Both the position numbers and the translations under genes were made by a program. From assembly GCA_947502355.1 (NCBI GenBank), contig CANMZP010000001.1:1-64000 (forward strand): 64,000 bases of DNA, given 5' to 3'. Below are positions 1 through 8,838 of this stretch, piece after piece. The notes under the pieces were generated by a model that saw only the letters and a program-made list of their open reading frames with translations, was not told the origin of the DNA and did no database searches. Within the stretch, counting starts at the first letter, position 1, and the number at the start of each line of letters is the position of its first letter. Origin of the DNA: an uncultured Thalassotalea sp. Its GTDB lineage: Bacteria > Pseudomonadota > Gammaproteobacteria > Enterobacterales > Alteromonadaceae.

Positions 1-71
<71 letters not shown>

Positions 72-551
72 ATTCTCTAAAATTATGTATGATCTTTGAG
101 GATTAAAAGTCCGTTGAGATGACGAAGTCGTCAGTTCGCTAATACAAAATCAAACTCCCGCAACCAATTCTCATTATTAAATGATTTATAAACATTGAGG
201 ATTAAAGTCTGTTAAGGTGACGAGGTCGTCAGTTCGCTAATACAAGAACAGACTCCCCCAACCAATTCTCTAAATGATTTATAAACATTGAGGATTAAAG
301 TTCGTTGAGATGACGAAGTCGTCAGTTCGCTAATACAAAATCAAACTCCCGCAACCAATTCTCTAAAATTATGTATGATCTTTGAGGATTAAAGTCTGTT
401 AAGGTGACGAGGTCGTCAGTTCGCTAATACAAAATCAAACTCCCGCAACCAATTCTCTAAAATTATGTATGATCTTTGAGGGTTAAAGTCCGTTCAGATG
501 ACGAAGTCGTCAGTTCGCTAATACAAAATCAAACTCCCGCAACAAATTTTC
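72..551 (+). repeat. Five tandem ~94-bp repeats carrying the tRNA-fMet 3' tail
   Basis: Directly after the tRNA CCA come five units of 93-98 bp ending near 166, 264, 357, 451 and 545. Each unit ends with ACTCCCGCAACCAATTCTC or a near copy, matching the tRNA acceptor 3' strand, CCA end and first bases downstream, and contains GTCGTCAGTTC from the variable/T-arm region. Each also holds a small hairpin TGACG-AAGT/AGGT-CGTCA. Units 1, 3 and 5 share one subtype (GAGATGACGAAG or near) and units 2 and 4 another (AAGGTGACGAGG), so the array alternates A-B-A-B-A. The D-arm and anticodon arm are absent, so the units are not tRNAs. The last unit has CAACAA instead of CAACCA. The layout resembles the E. 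coli tyrT (rtT) repeats, where a tRNA 3' end recurs downstream. Nothing coding is seen from 552 to 723. Confidence 0.9.
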
Positions 552-723
552 TCATATCCCCCATATTTTAAAATTCAGACAATTAATATTAATCTAGCAT
601 TTCAAAATTAATCAATTAACCCATTAATCACGCAGAAGATGTCCGGGCCATTTATGCAAATATAAGCCACTATAATGAATACATGTACATCATTGATTTT
701 AATAAGCATAACCGGGGAAATAA

Positions 724-1311
724 ATGGACGACTTAAAAGTACTAAAAGCCAATATCAGCGCCTGCTCTATTTGTGTAAAGTCCTTGCCATTAGGCCCTCG
801 CCCAGTCATACAAATATCTCAACGCTCCCGCATTTTAATTGCCGGGCAAGCACCAGGAAAAAAAGTCCACCAATCCGGCATCCCTTTTGATGACCCAAGC
901 GGTGATCGTTTAAGGCAGTGGTTAGGTGTTGATAAACACTCTTTTTACGATGCCAATAAGTTTGCCATTTTACCCATGGGGTTTTGTTATCCCGGTTCTG
1001 GGAAATCGGGTGATTTACCGCCGAGAACAGAATGCATAGATACATGGCGAGAACAGGTTCTATCTTCCTTAAAGAACATAGAATTAACGCTAGTGATAGG
1101 TAAATACGCAATGTCTTATCATTTACCCAAAGCAGATAAAACACTCACTAACGTGGTACGCAATTGGCAGCAATATTGGCCTAATATCGTTCCCTTACCG
1201 CACCCCAGTCCTAGAAACAATATTTGGCTTAAACGAAACCCTTGGTTTGAACAAGACCTTCTACCATCACTTAAAGAGAAAGTTTCACAAACAATAGCTA
1301 GGCAGGATTAA
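724..1311 (+). CDS. Uracil-DNA glycosylase family protein
   Basis: The 195-residue protein belongs to the uracil-DNA glycosylase superfamily (COG1573-like). Visible signatures are the N-terminal cluster SACSICVKS, the substrate-binding loop GQAPGKKVHQSG (about residues 40-51) with FDDPSGDRLRQWLG following, and the C-terminal PHPSPRNN loop (about 159-166) typical of the DNA-intercalation motif. Only two of the usual four Fe-S cysteines are obvious near the N-terminus, so an iron-sulfur cluster is not certain. The family excises uracil from DNA or, in some branches, has unknown substrates. The start at 724 follows GGGGAA at a suitable distance. It stands alone between the repeats and xapA. The family call is firm; actual glycosylase activity is inferred. 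Confidence 0.85.
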   Translation: MDDLKVLKANISACSICVKSLPLGPRPVIQISQRSRILIAGQAPGKKVHQSGIPFDDPSGDRLRQWLGVDKHSFYDANKFAILPMGFCYPGSGKSGDLPPRTECIDTWREQVLSSLKNIELTLVIGKYAMSYHLPKADKTLTNVVRNWQQYWPNIVPLPHPSPRNNIWLKRNPWFEQDLLPSLKEKVSQTIARQD

Positions 1312-1573
1312 TTTCATAACATATAAGCATGGTGATATTTGAACATAAACACAAAAAACATTGTGTATCTATAATCTCTCTGAACCTTTATTCTTTGGGA
1401 GCAATTCATTCAAAACCGTGTAAAAACGTACAGCAAAACTCAGAATAATGATAGATGCATCTTGCAAAAACGGGAAACTTTGATATGTATCTATGGTTAT
1501 TCTCCAAGGGTAGGAAAATACGGACAGAGAAATAATGAAGTGAGGAAACCATGAATACATGGTAGCTGAATCA

Positions 1574-1602
1574 AAAAAGATGGACTCTTTGTCCATCTTT
1601 TT
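1574..1602 (-). terminator. Rho-independent terminator of xapA
   Basis: A perfect hairpin, AAAAAGATGGAC with a short TCTTT loop and GTCCATCTTTTT, lies 9 bases beyond the xapA stop codon. It ends in a U-tract in both directions, so it may also stop leftover transcripts from the glycosylase gene. Confidence 0.85.
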
Positions 1603-1610
1603 AAACAAGC

Positions 1611-2438
1611 TTATGCAAAGTGTGTTTTTACAAAGGCTTCGATTAATTTAATAAAATCGGCTTCTGCAAGTTTGGCGCAGCGAAGCGTTTGCTCGTGTGA
1701 AAGCTCGGTTTCACCAAGCCCTTCAGCCATATTGGTGATTGCACATATTGCTAATGCTGGCAGCCCACAATGTGCTGCAGAAATAATTTCTGGTACAACA
1801 GACATACCCACAACATCACCACCTACGGTTTGCATCATGCGAATTTCAGCTGCCGTTTCAAAGTTTGGTCCCGTGTAAGAGACATATACCCCTTCATTTA
1901 AGTGGATATTGTTCTGTTTTGCGATTTGCAATACTTTGGCTCTAAGGTCTTTATCGTAAGCGTTAGCTAATGAAAAGAAACGATCGCCATACTCGTCATC
2001 GTTTTTGCCTATCATTGGTGACTCTGGCATGGTGTTAATATGATCGTTAAACACAACTAATGAACCGACATCTATGCTTTCTGGACGTAATGAACCGGCT
2101 GCATTTGTGCAAAATAACATGTCACAACCAAGCAACTTGAATGTGCGTACTGGGGTAGTCATTACTTTCATTGAACCGTGTTCATAGTAGTGGCCGCGGC
2201 CCTTCATACAAACAACTTCCACCCCGTGCATTTTACCTAACACAAGCGAGCCAGAGTGGCCTTCGACAGTGGAAATAGGAAACCCATCAAGCTGTTCATA
2301 CGGAATTTCTACTTTATCTTCCATCTGATCAGCAAGAACGCCAAGACCGGAGCCTAATATAAAAGCAGCTCTTGGTTGAAATCCAGGCTTAAGTTGTAAA
2401 ATTGTTTGTACTGCATTTTTCGGTGCGTCATTTTTCAT
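1611..2438 (-). CDS. xapA: Purine nucleoside phosphorylase (XapA/PNP-II type)
   Basis: The 275-residue protein is close in length and sequence to E. coli XapA (277 aa): AFILGSGLGVLADQ (phosphate-binding loop, ~26-39), GRGHYYE (~80), the base-binding region TNAAGSLRPES and TGPNFETAAEIRMM, and AITNMAEGL near the C-terminus. The enzyme uses phosphate to cleave purine nucleosides such as inosine, guanosine and xanthosine to free base plus (deoxy)ribose-1-phosphate in the cytoplasm. The product feeds DeoB, encoded 2.6 kb away on the same strand. No xapB transporter or xapR is adjacent; the LysR gene at 2858 is divergent and could be a regulator, but this is only positional. Xanthosine specificity cannot be read from sequence alone. 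Confidence 0.92.
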   Translation of the reverse strand: MKNDAPKNAVQTILQLKPGFQPRAAFILGSGLGVLADQMEDKVEIPYEQLDGFPISTVEGHSGSLVLGKMHGVEVVCMKGRGHYYEHGSMKVMTTPVRTFKLLGCDMLFCTNAAGSLRPESIDVGSLVVFNDHINTMPESPMIGKNDDEYGDRFFSLANAYDKDLRAKVLQIAKQNNIHLNEGVYVSYTGPNFETAAEIRMMQTVGGDVVGMSVVPEIISAAHCGLPALAICAITNMAEGLGETELSHEQTLRCAKLAEADFIKLIEAFVKTHFA

Positions 2439-2517
2439 CTAGCGTTCCTCTATGGGATAATTTGAGTTAGGACAATATATGTAATTTATCGCTAAGAGAT
2501 AAATATTAAAATCCTAG

Positions 2518-2544
2518 CTATTGATATATAATTCGTATCAATAG
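2518..2544. promoter_or_regulatory. 9-bp perfect inverted repeat between xapA and lysR
   Basis: CTATTGATA and TATCAATAG are separated by 9 bp, lying about 80 bp upstream of xapA in the 419-bp divergent gap to the LysR gene at 2858. Spacing of about 18 bp centre-to-centre suits a dimeric regulator. This is an operator candidate only; the rest of 2439-2857 is AT-rich with no gene. Confidence 0.4.
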
Positions 2545-2857
2545 TCTGGTTTTATGTAGCTTTATTACACTCATATCATTTCAAATATAGGCAAAAATTT
2601 TGGTTGTTATCTTTTTGCTCTAAATAGACAAAGAACCACCTAAATAGTTATGCATATTAAGTAAATGTTGACGTTATTCATTATCCTTACAAACTTTTTA
2701 TGTAAATAAATTTCAAATATGAGTGTTTGCTCGACCACCTTGCCTAGGCAAATTTTCAATGCTTTTTGATAAATTGAGGTTTAACAATGGTGCAGCTCAA
2801 TAGAATCACTAAGCCAATATCGTTATTGCTAATAAATATAGAAGTAAAATTTATAAT

Positions 2858-3781
2858 ATGAACACATTCCCTTGGCATAAAAAAATCACCCTTAAAATGC
2901 TGCGCTATTTTATGGTTGTCGCTCAAGAATTGCATTTTGGTAATGCCGCTAAGAAATTAAATATTTCCCAACCACCGCTCAGTGTACAAATAAAAGAACT
3001 GGAATATTTGTTAAATGCGCCCTTGTTTATTCGCACATCAAGAAAAGTTGCGCTAACAGATACTGGAGAGCTTTTAAAAATTGAGTGTGCAAAGTTATTT
3101 GATATTTTAGATAGGTCGTTAAATAAGGTATCTCAGCATACCCGAAATAATAAAAGTATATTAAAAATCGGTGTAGTGAGCTCTTCTTTGTGGGAAGGAT
3201 TACTTAATATTATTAATAATTTAAAAGAAAAGAATAGCAATTTGCACATTGAATTTATCGAAATGGGACCAAACCAACAGAAAGATTCTCTGTTAAAAGG
3301 CGAAATTGATATGGGGGTTTGTCGCCAGCCCGATACTTTTAATTGTCATCCTTTGTCATCTTCCTTAATTTTTAAAGAAGCCATGGTGGTTGCGGTACCC
3401 AGTACTCATGAATTTAATAAAAGAAAACAAATTTCATTAACGGAGCTTTCTAAAGAGTGCTATTCAGTGTTAAGCCGAGAAAATTCGCAAACAACCAACA
3501 TTTTAGTCAATGAATGTGAATTGGCGGGATTTCACCCAAATATTGTTCATGAAGTTAAAGAGCCACAAGCGATGCTAGCCTTTGTGGCTGCGCAACAAGC
3601 CATAGCGTTTGTACCCGAGTATTATGCCGATATAAAGTGGCGAGACATAAAGTTTATTAAACTTAAAGAATACATTTCTGCTGATCTGTATTTGCTTTAT
3701 GACCAAAAAAATCAAATCAGCTCTGTCACAGAATTTATCGAGGCAGCCGATAAATATAGAGCAGAAATGTCTTGTCAGTGA
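2858..3781 (+). CDS. LysR-family transcriptional regulator
   Basis: The 307-residue protein has the LysR N-terminal winged helix (residues ~12-70: LRYFMVVAQELHFGNAAKKLNISQ then PPLSVQIKELE, LLNAPLFIRTSRKVALTDTG) followed by a periplasmic-binding-like effector domain from ~95, with ILKIGVVSSS as its first strand. It would bind DNA as a tetramer and respond to a small molecule. The effector is unknown. It is divergent from xapA (419-bp gap) and 110 bp upstream of the exported hydrolase at 3892 on the same strand; either could be a target. The fold is certain, the regulon is not. Confidence 0.92.
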   Translation: MNTFPWHKKITLKMLRYFMVVAQELHFGNAAKKLNISQPPLSVQIKELEYLLNAPLFIRTSRKVALTDTGELLKIECAKLFDILDRSLNKVSQHTRNNKSILKIGVVSSSLWEGLLNIINNLKEKNSNLHIEFIEMGPNQQKDSLLKGEIDMGVCRQPDTFNCHPLSSSLIFKEAMVVAVPSTHEFNKRKQISLTELSKECYSVLSRENSQTTNILVNECELAGFHPNIVHEVKEPQAMLAFVAAQQAIAFVPEYYADIKWRDIKFIKLKEYISADLYLLYDQKNQISSVTEFIEAADKYRAEMSCQ

Positions 3782-3891
3782 TTTGCTATGGCAAACCCAA
3801 ACACTGAATTTTCCAATGAGTTTAATTATCATATGTTTATTTTAGCTAAAGCTTAATTGATAAAAATAGATGTTAGAAAAAGGAACTAGAT

Positions 3892-4764
3892 ATGAAACGA
3901 TTATTTTTCGTCATCACAATGATGCTATTTATTTGGATAAATAGCACAAGTGCAGCACAAAATAGTAGCGATACTCAATTTGAAGTCGCCTTATCAAATG
4001 ATGGTACACAAATTGCCTATAGCGTTAACGGTGAAGCCAAAACCGCACTGTTCTTCATTCATGGCTGGAGCCTAGACAGTAGGCTTTGGCACAATCAAAT
4101 CGAGTATTTTTCTCCGCATTTCAAAGTGGTCACGGTAGATTTAGCTAGTCATGGAAATTCTTCTTTCAATCGCAAAGATCATACAATGACGTCTTTCGCT
4201 CATGATATTAAAGCCGTAATAGAACGGGAAAACATTAATACCGCTATTTTAGTTGGACACTCTATGGCAGGTGCCGTGGTAGCCGAAGCCGCCAAGTTAA
4301 TGCCTGAAGAAGTGGTAGGGATTATTGGAATTGATACTTCTCAAAATGTCGCACTAAAGGTATCACCAGAAGAGCTGGATTTAATGGCCAAACCATTTGA
4401 AGATAATTTTCAAAAAGCGATGCGAGGGTTTGTAAAAAGTGCCCTTCTACCAAATGTTGATAAGGATTTACTTTATTGGATACAAGAAGACATGGCCTCA
4501 GCACCGAAAGAGATTGCCATCAATCAGTTTCGTAATTATTTAGGGCAGAATGTAAGTGGTGAATCCTATCGAGTATATGAAGGAATTAACGTTCCTGTTG
4601 TACTACTAAACGCCAGATTATGGCCCACAAATTCAGAAGAGAATAAAAAGTATATTAAAAATTACCGAATTTATTTTATTGAAGAAACAGGGCATTTCCC
4701 AATGTTAGAGAAGCCAATTGAATTTAATAAACTTCTGCTCAAAATTGCAAGAACTGTAGAGTAG
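3892..4764 (+). CDS. Exported alpha/beta hydrolase
   Basis: A 290-residue alpha/beta-hydrolase with an N-terminal signal peptide (MKRLFFVITMMLFIWINSTSA, cleavage near residue 22), so it probably works in the periplasm. The oxyanion-hole HGW motif (FFIHGWSLDSRLW, ~54-66), the nucleophile elbow GHSMAG (serine ~126) and a C-terminal ETGHFPM with the catalytic histidine are visible; an acid residue lies between. The family includes esterases and lipases; substrate is unknown. The start follows AAAGGAACT. It is 110 bp downstream of the LysR gene and followed by a strong terminator, so it is either alone or the second gene of a pair with the regulator. Confidence 0.88.
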   Translation: MKRLFFVITMMLFIWINSTSAAQNSSDTQFEVALSNDGTQIAYSVNGEAKTALFFIHGWSLDSRLWHNQIEYFSPHFKVVTVDLASHGNSSFNRKDHTMTSFAHDIKAVIERENINTAILVGHSMAGAVVAEAAKLMPEEVVGIIGIDTSQNVALKVSPEELDLMAKPFEDNFQKAMRGFVKSALLPNVDKDLLYWIQEDMASAPKEIAINQFRNYLGQNVSGESYRVYEGINVPVVLLNARLWPTNSEENKKYIKNYRIYFIEETGHFPMLEKPIEFNKLLLKIARTVE

Positions 4765-4892
4765 ATATCTTAATTGCATGAATGCTATTGGCCAGAAACC
4801 AGCCCCACGCTTTTCAAATAGAGCGCGACGACAACTAGGGGAAGACGATTTTTCGCTATCGCTTCTTTTGCCACAAACCAGAAGTTTAAGTT

Positions 4893-4931
4893 AAAAAGAG
4901 GAATATGCGCTGCATAATCCTCTTTTATTTT
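4893..4931. terminator. Bidirectional terminator between hydrolase and deoB
   Basis: Arms AAAAAGAGGA and TCCTCTTTTA, extended inward by TATGC/GCATA across one mismatch, are followed by T-rich sequence on the plus strand and by TTTTTAA on the minus strand. It sits between convergent genes (hydrolase and deoB). Confidence 0.8.
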
Positions 4932-5008
4932 TAGCGAACTTAAAAACCTCCACGTTAGCCAAAGGGCATGACCTAGCACTTCCCTTTTCGTTTACAGCAG
5001 CTGGCTAA

Positions 5009-6220
5009 CTAAAGGAAACTTTTTCCATAGTCCATTGGCTCAACACCAAAGTAGCTCGCAAGCGACTGTCCAATATCAGCAAATGTATCTCGTCGACCAA
5101 TGTTTTTATGGCCAAGATTTTTACCTACGGCCATAACAGGGATAAACTCTCTCGTATGATCGCTGCCTGGCCATGTTGGGTCACAACCGTGATCGGCGGT
5201 AAGGATCAACAGATCATCGTCGTTTAGTTGGGTCAATAACTCAGGTAAGCGCGAATCAAAATATTCAAGCGCAGCAGCATACCCGGCGACATCTCTACGA
5301 TGACCGTATTCCGAGTCAAAGTCGACAAAGTTTGTAAAAATAATGCCTTCTTCGTTATTCGCCACTTCAGTAAGGGTTGAATTAAATAACTGCTCGATAC
5401 CCGTCGATTTTACTTGTTTGGAAATACCACAACCGGCATAAATATCCGAAATTTTACCAATGGAAGTTACCGGGTAACCTGCGTTTTTCACCTTATCCAA
5501 AACCGTTGCTGCAGGTGGTTTCATCGACAAATCGCGACGGTTGCCAGTCCGTTTGAATTCGCCACTTTTTTGACCAACAAATGGGCGTGCTATAACACGA
5601 CCAATGTTGTACTCATCAAGCTCTTCTCGGGCTATTTGACAAATTTCCAGTAATCGTTCCACACCAAATGTTTCTTCATGACAGGCTATTTGAAAAACGG
5701 AGTCAGCCGACGTATAAAAAATCGGCTTGCCTGTTTTCATGTGCTCTTCACCAAGTTCATCTAAAATAATGGTTCCAGATGAATGACAATCTCCCAAATA
5801 CCCGGGTAAGTTGGCTCGCTCACAAATTTTATTTAGCAACGCCTGTGGAAATGAATTAGTTTTATTTGGAAAATACCCCCAATCAAATAGCACTGGCACA
5901 CCTGCTATTTCCCAGTGACCGGACGGAGTGTCTTTACCTGTCGATAGTTCCGCGGCATAGCCGTAGCACCCATTAGTTGGCTCTATGCTCAACCCTTCTG
6001 GCTTTACACCAGATGCATCCGCGGCTAAACGACCTAAACCTATTGACGACAAATTAGGTAAGCTAAGATTTCCACTTCTAACTTGGTTATCGGCTGCGCC
6101 CGCTGAACATTTCGCGGCGATATTGCCTAATGTATTCGCCCCTTCATCCCCATAGGTTTTGGCATCATCTGCAGCACCAACACCAAAAGAATCCAGTACT
6201 AAAATAATTGCTCTTTTCAT
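5009..6220 (-). CDS. deoB: Phosphopentomutase
   Basis: The 403-residue protein matches DeoB in full length. It interconverts (deoxy)ribose-1-phosphate and the 5-phosphate and uses two metal ions (Mn) in an alkaline-phosphatase-superfamily fold. The metal-binding N-terminus [13 protein letters not shown] (~7-19) with GANTLGNI, and the C-terminal [19 protein letters not shown] with the metal-ligand Asp/His residues are all present. The start codon shares one base with the deoC stop (TAATG), with GGAGG just upstream inside deoC, so the two are translationally coupled. Order deoC-deoB without deoA or deoD differs from the E. coli deoCABD operon. Confidence 0.97.
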   Translation of the reverse strand: MKRAIILVLDSFGVGAADDAKTYGDEGANTLGNIAAKCSAGAADNQVRSGNLSLPNLSSIGLGRLAADASGVKPEGLSIEPTNGCYGYAAELSTGKDTPSGHWEIAGVPVLFDWGYFPNKTNSFPQALLNKICERANLPGYLGDCHSSGTIILDELGEEHMKTGKPIFYTSADSVFQIACHEETFGVERLLEICQIAREELDEYNIGRVIARPFVGQKSGEFKRTGNRRDLSMKPPAATVLDKVKNAGYPVTSIGKISDIYAGCGISKQVKSTGIEQLFNSTLTEVANNEEGIIFTNFVDFDSEYGHRRDVAGYAAALEYFDSRLPELLTQLNDDDLLILTADHGCDPTWPGSDHTREFIPVMAVGKNLGHKNIGRRDTFADIGQSLASYFGVEPMDYGKSFL

Positions 6221-6996
6221 TAGTAGCCTCCTTGCTCAGCTTGCTCGCCATGACCAAGGGTAAAGAGTACGTTATTTAATAAACTTGACGCACCGAAACG
6301 GTAACGAGAAGTTTGCAACCACTCAACCCCATGGATATTAGCCGCCATTTGTAAATAGGCTTGTGCATCTTCGCTGGTTTTTACACCACCAGCAGGCTTA
6401 AAACCGACCGTATCTTGCACACCTAACGCTTTAATTACCTTTAACATGATCTCCGCCGATTCTGGCGTTGCATTTACAGCGACTTTACCTGTTGAGGTTT
6501 TAATAAAATCAGCACCGGCTTTGATAGAAATCTCAGAAGCTTTCTTAATTAATTCTGCGGTTTTTAATTCACCGGTTTCGATGATAACTTTTAACGTGAC
6601 ATCCCCACATGCGTTTTTACATTGACGAACCAAATCAAAACCAATGTGTTCATCACCGCTGATCAAGGCTCGGTATGGGAAGACAACATCCACTTCGTCA
6701 GCGCCATAGGCCACTGCGGCCTTCGTTTCAGTAACAGCAATAGCGATATCATCATTACCGTGTGGAAAATTGGTAACCGTTGCTATTTTGACATTAGGCG
6801 TACCTTGAGCAATTAATTGCTTACGGGCAATAGGAATAAAACGAGGAAAGATACAAATTGCCGCGGTAGTACCAACCGGGGTATTTGCCTTTTTACAAAT
6901 ATTAATAATGTCTTCAGGGGTTTCTTGATCCGTTAGCGTGGTTAAATCCATTAACTCTATCGCTTTGTTTGCCGCTTGGTGTAAATCAATCTTCAT
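6220..6996 (-). CDS. deoC: Deoxyribose-phosphate aldolase
   Basis: The 258-residue protein is a DeoC aldolase. It splits 2-deoxyribose-5-phosphate into glyceraldehyde-3-phosphate and acetaldehyde by a Schiff-base mechanism. The Schiff-base lysine lies in [10 protein letters not shown] (~165-174), with a second conserved lysine in VGFKPAGGV (~200); [11 protein letters not shown] is the family's core strand. It is the first gene of the deoC-deoB unit, overlapping deoB by one base. A 7-bp inverted repeat lies about 85 bp upstream. It provides the last step of deoxynucleoside breakdown served by xapA and udp in this window. Confidence 0.97.
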   Translation of the reverse strand: MKIDLHQAANKAIELMDLTTLTDQETPEDIINICKKANTPVGTTAAICIFPRFIPIARKQLIAQGTPNVKIATVTNFPHGNDDIAIAVTETKAAVAYGADEVDVVFPYRALISGDEHIGFDLVRQCKNACGDVTLKVIIETGELKTAELIKKASEISIKAGADFIKTSTGKVAVNATPESAEIMLKVIKALGVQDTVGFKPAGGVKTSEDAQAYLQMAANIHGVEWLQTSRYRFGASSLLNNVLFTLGHGEQAEQGGY

Positions 6997-7077
6997 TATT
7001 GGTTTCTCTATTTAATGTGCATTACCAACATATTACAAAGTTAAACCGCTAAAAAAAGTATTAAAATCATATCGAAC

Positions 7078-7094
7078 GATAGGATTTTCCTATC
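7078..7094. promoter_or_regulatory. GATAGGA-TTT-TCCTATC inverted repeat upstream of deoC
   Basis: A perfect 7-bp inverted repeat with a 3-bp centre lies about 85 bp upstream of the deoC start. Its position suits an operator for deoCB; it does not match the E. coli DeoR or CytR consensus. No binding evidence is available. Confidence 0.35.
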
Positions 7095-7188
7095 AATATA
7101 CCGACATTGAATAAAAGCGCCTCTCATCTTGGTTAACAGACTGTGCTCAGAAATGTAGAATTTTAGAATTGCTTGCAAGTTTTCTTAG

Positions 7189-7361
7189 CATTCGCTAACT
7201 AGCCACCCACTGTAACAGGCTACAAAATGACCATTCGCTAACTAGCCACCCACTGTAACAGGCTACAAAATGACTGCTTTGTATTATTCTACAGTGGGTG
7301 TCATAAATTAATTAAATGACTGCTGTGTATTATTTTACAGTGGGTGTCATAATTTAATTAA
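7189..7361. repeat. Composite tandem array with TACAGTGGGTG core in both orientations
   Basis: Two identical 43-bp units (7189-7231, 7232-7274) each contain AGCCACCCACTGTAA, the reverse complement of TTACAGTGGGTGGCT. They are followed by a 46-bp unit (7275-7320) and most of a second (7321-7361), each with the core in plus orientation (TACAGTGGGTGTCAT), then a partial core GGTGGGTGTCTTGG at ~7362-7375. All complete units end in AAATGAC. The same core is repeated eight times at 40463-40781. The array lies in the 549-bp gap between deoC and the hydrolase at 7546; from 7376 to 7545 nothing else is recognised. Confidence 0.88.
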
Positions 7362-7545
7362 GGTGGGTGTCTTGGTTTTTTAAATGCGGTTATACTGATG
7401 TGATTCAATGATCCCGGAACGCTAGAAAAGACCTTGGTAATAGCCGGATGCACACCGCGGGAAATGAACGAGCTTGCCCTACAAATAAAATAACCAAAAA
7501 TATCGTATTTGCAGGACGTTAGGTAAACATTTTTACACTAATGAT

Positions 7546-8760
7546 TTAGCTAGGTAGAAAGCCAATTTTATTGAAAAACTCATCAATTTTTTTCTGATAC
7601 CGTCTTTTTTGCAGATGTACGACATGCCCACCAGGGAAATACTCCAGTTGTGCGCCGCCCCAGTGCTTGGCTATGGCTTCAGAATGTTGCGGTGGGGTTA
7701 TGCGATCGCCGGCTCCGGCAATCACCATCAGCCGCTCTTTATCAATAACCGGTTTATAGGTAAGTGGCGAGTGACTGGCCAATTGATGACGAACGTCATT
7801 TTTATCAATCCCGCTTAACATTAATGCGGTATTGACCACTTTATTCACCGGGAACCAAATTTGCATCGCATCATAAATGCTAGCGACAGGCACAATTGGA
7901 ATTGAAAACGATAACCGGTCTTCGACGGCAGCTAATAAGGCACTGGTATAACCGCCTAAACTGATCCCGGTTACGCCAAATGATGGTGCTCCACGTTCTT
8001 CAAGGTAATTGAGAAAAACCCTAAAATCATACACCGCATGAGCCATCGACTCACATAAAGACGAAAAACCATTAGCAAAAATATCAAAACCGCTAAACGG
8101 TGCGTTTGGTCCTTTTCTGGCGCCATGGAAAGGCAAGGTATATAACAACACATCATAACCTTGATTAAAGAGTTTTGGGATGTCAAAAAACACGCTATTA
8201 AATTGATAGTGTGAAGCAACAAAGCCATGAACAACGCATATTGTTGGCCTTGGGCCACTGCGGTGTGTCCAGTATTGGGCATGGGCCTTTATATTAAAGT
8301 GATGATAAATATAATCATCCAATAAATTTGGATTTGCAGGGCGATAAGGACTGTGAAAACTTAATTTGTGATAATGGCCATCGGGTGGCGCAAATTTCAC
8401 TTTGTTGATAAAAGACTCTTCAACTTTGATGTCTTTACTGGGTTTTTTGAAAAATTTATGTGCCTGCCCCGCTGAAGCAATGTCCATATAAAATTGCTGA
8501 TTTTCTTTTTCCAAAGCAAGTTTATTGGGCGTCACAGCATTCGGTATGGCGGTTGTAGTTAACAAACCCGATAAAGACGTGCGTAAGGCAATATCTCCGG
8601 CCGATGTCGTCTGTATGTATAACTTTTGCAAAAGGTTGGGTTTATATTGCAGCGATAAATTACTGAAATTAACCGGTGAATTATGCCACCAGTGTTCACT
8701 GTCACTATGGGCATGATCAGATTTGAACATACCTGGTAGCATGCTATCTAAATTAATCAT
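7546..8760 (-). CDS. Alpha/beta hydrolase, 404 aa
   Basis: A long alpha/beta-hydrolase without a signal peptide. About 165 residues of unassigned N-terminal sequence precede the hydrolase core, which begins with PTICVVHGFVASHYQFNS (the HGF oxyanion motif, ~172-189), then the nucleophile elbow GISLGGY (~267-273), an acid-bearing strand VIAGAGDRITPPQHSEA (~345-361), and the final catalytic histidine in FPGGHVVHLQ (~375-384). It looks like the prokaryotic relatives of the ABHD18-type group, but this is only a similarity of layout. Substrate is unknown. It lies 78 bp upstream of fghA on the same strand and might be co-transcribed at low level with frmA-fghA. Confidence 0.82.
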   Translation of the reverse strand: MINLDSMLPGMFKSDHAHSDSEHWWHNSPVNFSNLSLQYKPNLLQKLYIQTTSAGDIALRTSLSGLLTTTAIPNAVTPNKLALEKENQQFYMDIASAGQAHKFFKKPSKDIKVEESFINKVKFAPPDGHYHKLSFHSPYRPANPNLLDDYIYHHFNIKAHAQYWTHRSGPRPTICVVHGFVASHYQFNSVFFDIPKLFNQGYDVLLYTLPFHGARKGPNAPFSGFDIFANGFSSLCESMAHAVYDFRVFLNYLEERGAPSFGVTGISLGGYTSALLAAVEDRLSFSIPIVPVASIYDAMQIWFPVNKVVNTALMLSGIDKNDVRHQLASHSPLTYKPVIDKERLMVIAGAGDRITPPQHSEAIAKHWGGAQLEYFPGGHVVHLQKRRYQKKIDEFFNKIGFLPS

Positions 8761-8838
8761 GAGGCAAGCTCTTAATTTTTAACATCTTATTATGCGTCCA
8801 CTACATCATTTATTTGCGCAAAAATCCATAACTATTTA

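Noticed and set aside
72-551. Additional tRNA genes in the repeats
   Set aside because: Only the 3' tail is present; no D-arm or anticodon arm, and the T-arm pairing is lost.
1369-1608. 79-residue open frame on the minus strand between the glycosylase and xapA
   Set aside because: It spans the xapA terminator hairpin and has no ribosome site or family match.
4785-4979. 64-residue minus-strand frame after the exported hydrolase
   Set aside because: It contains the bidirectional terminator and has no recognisable domain.
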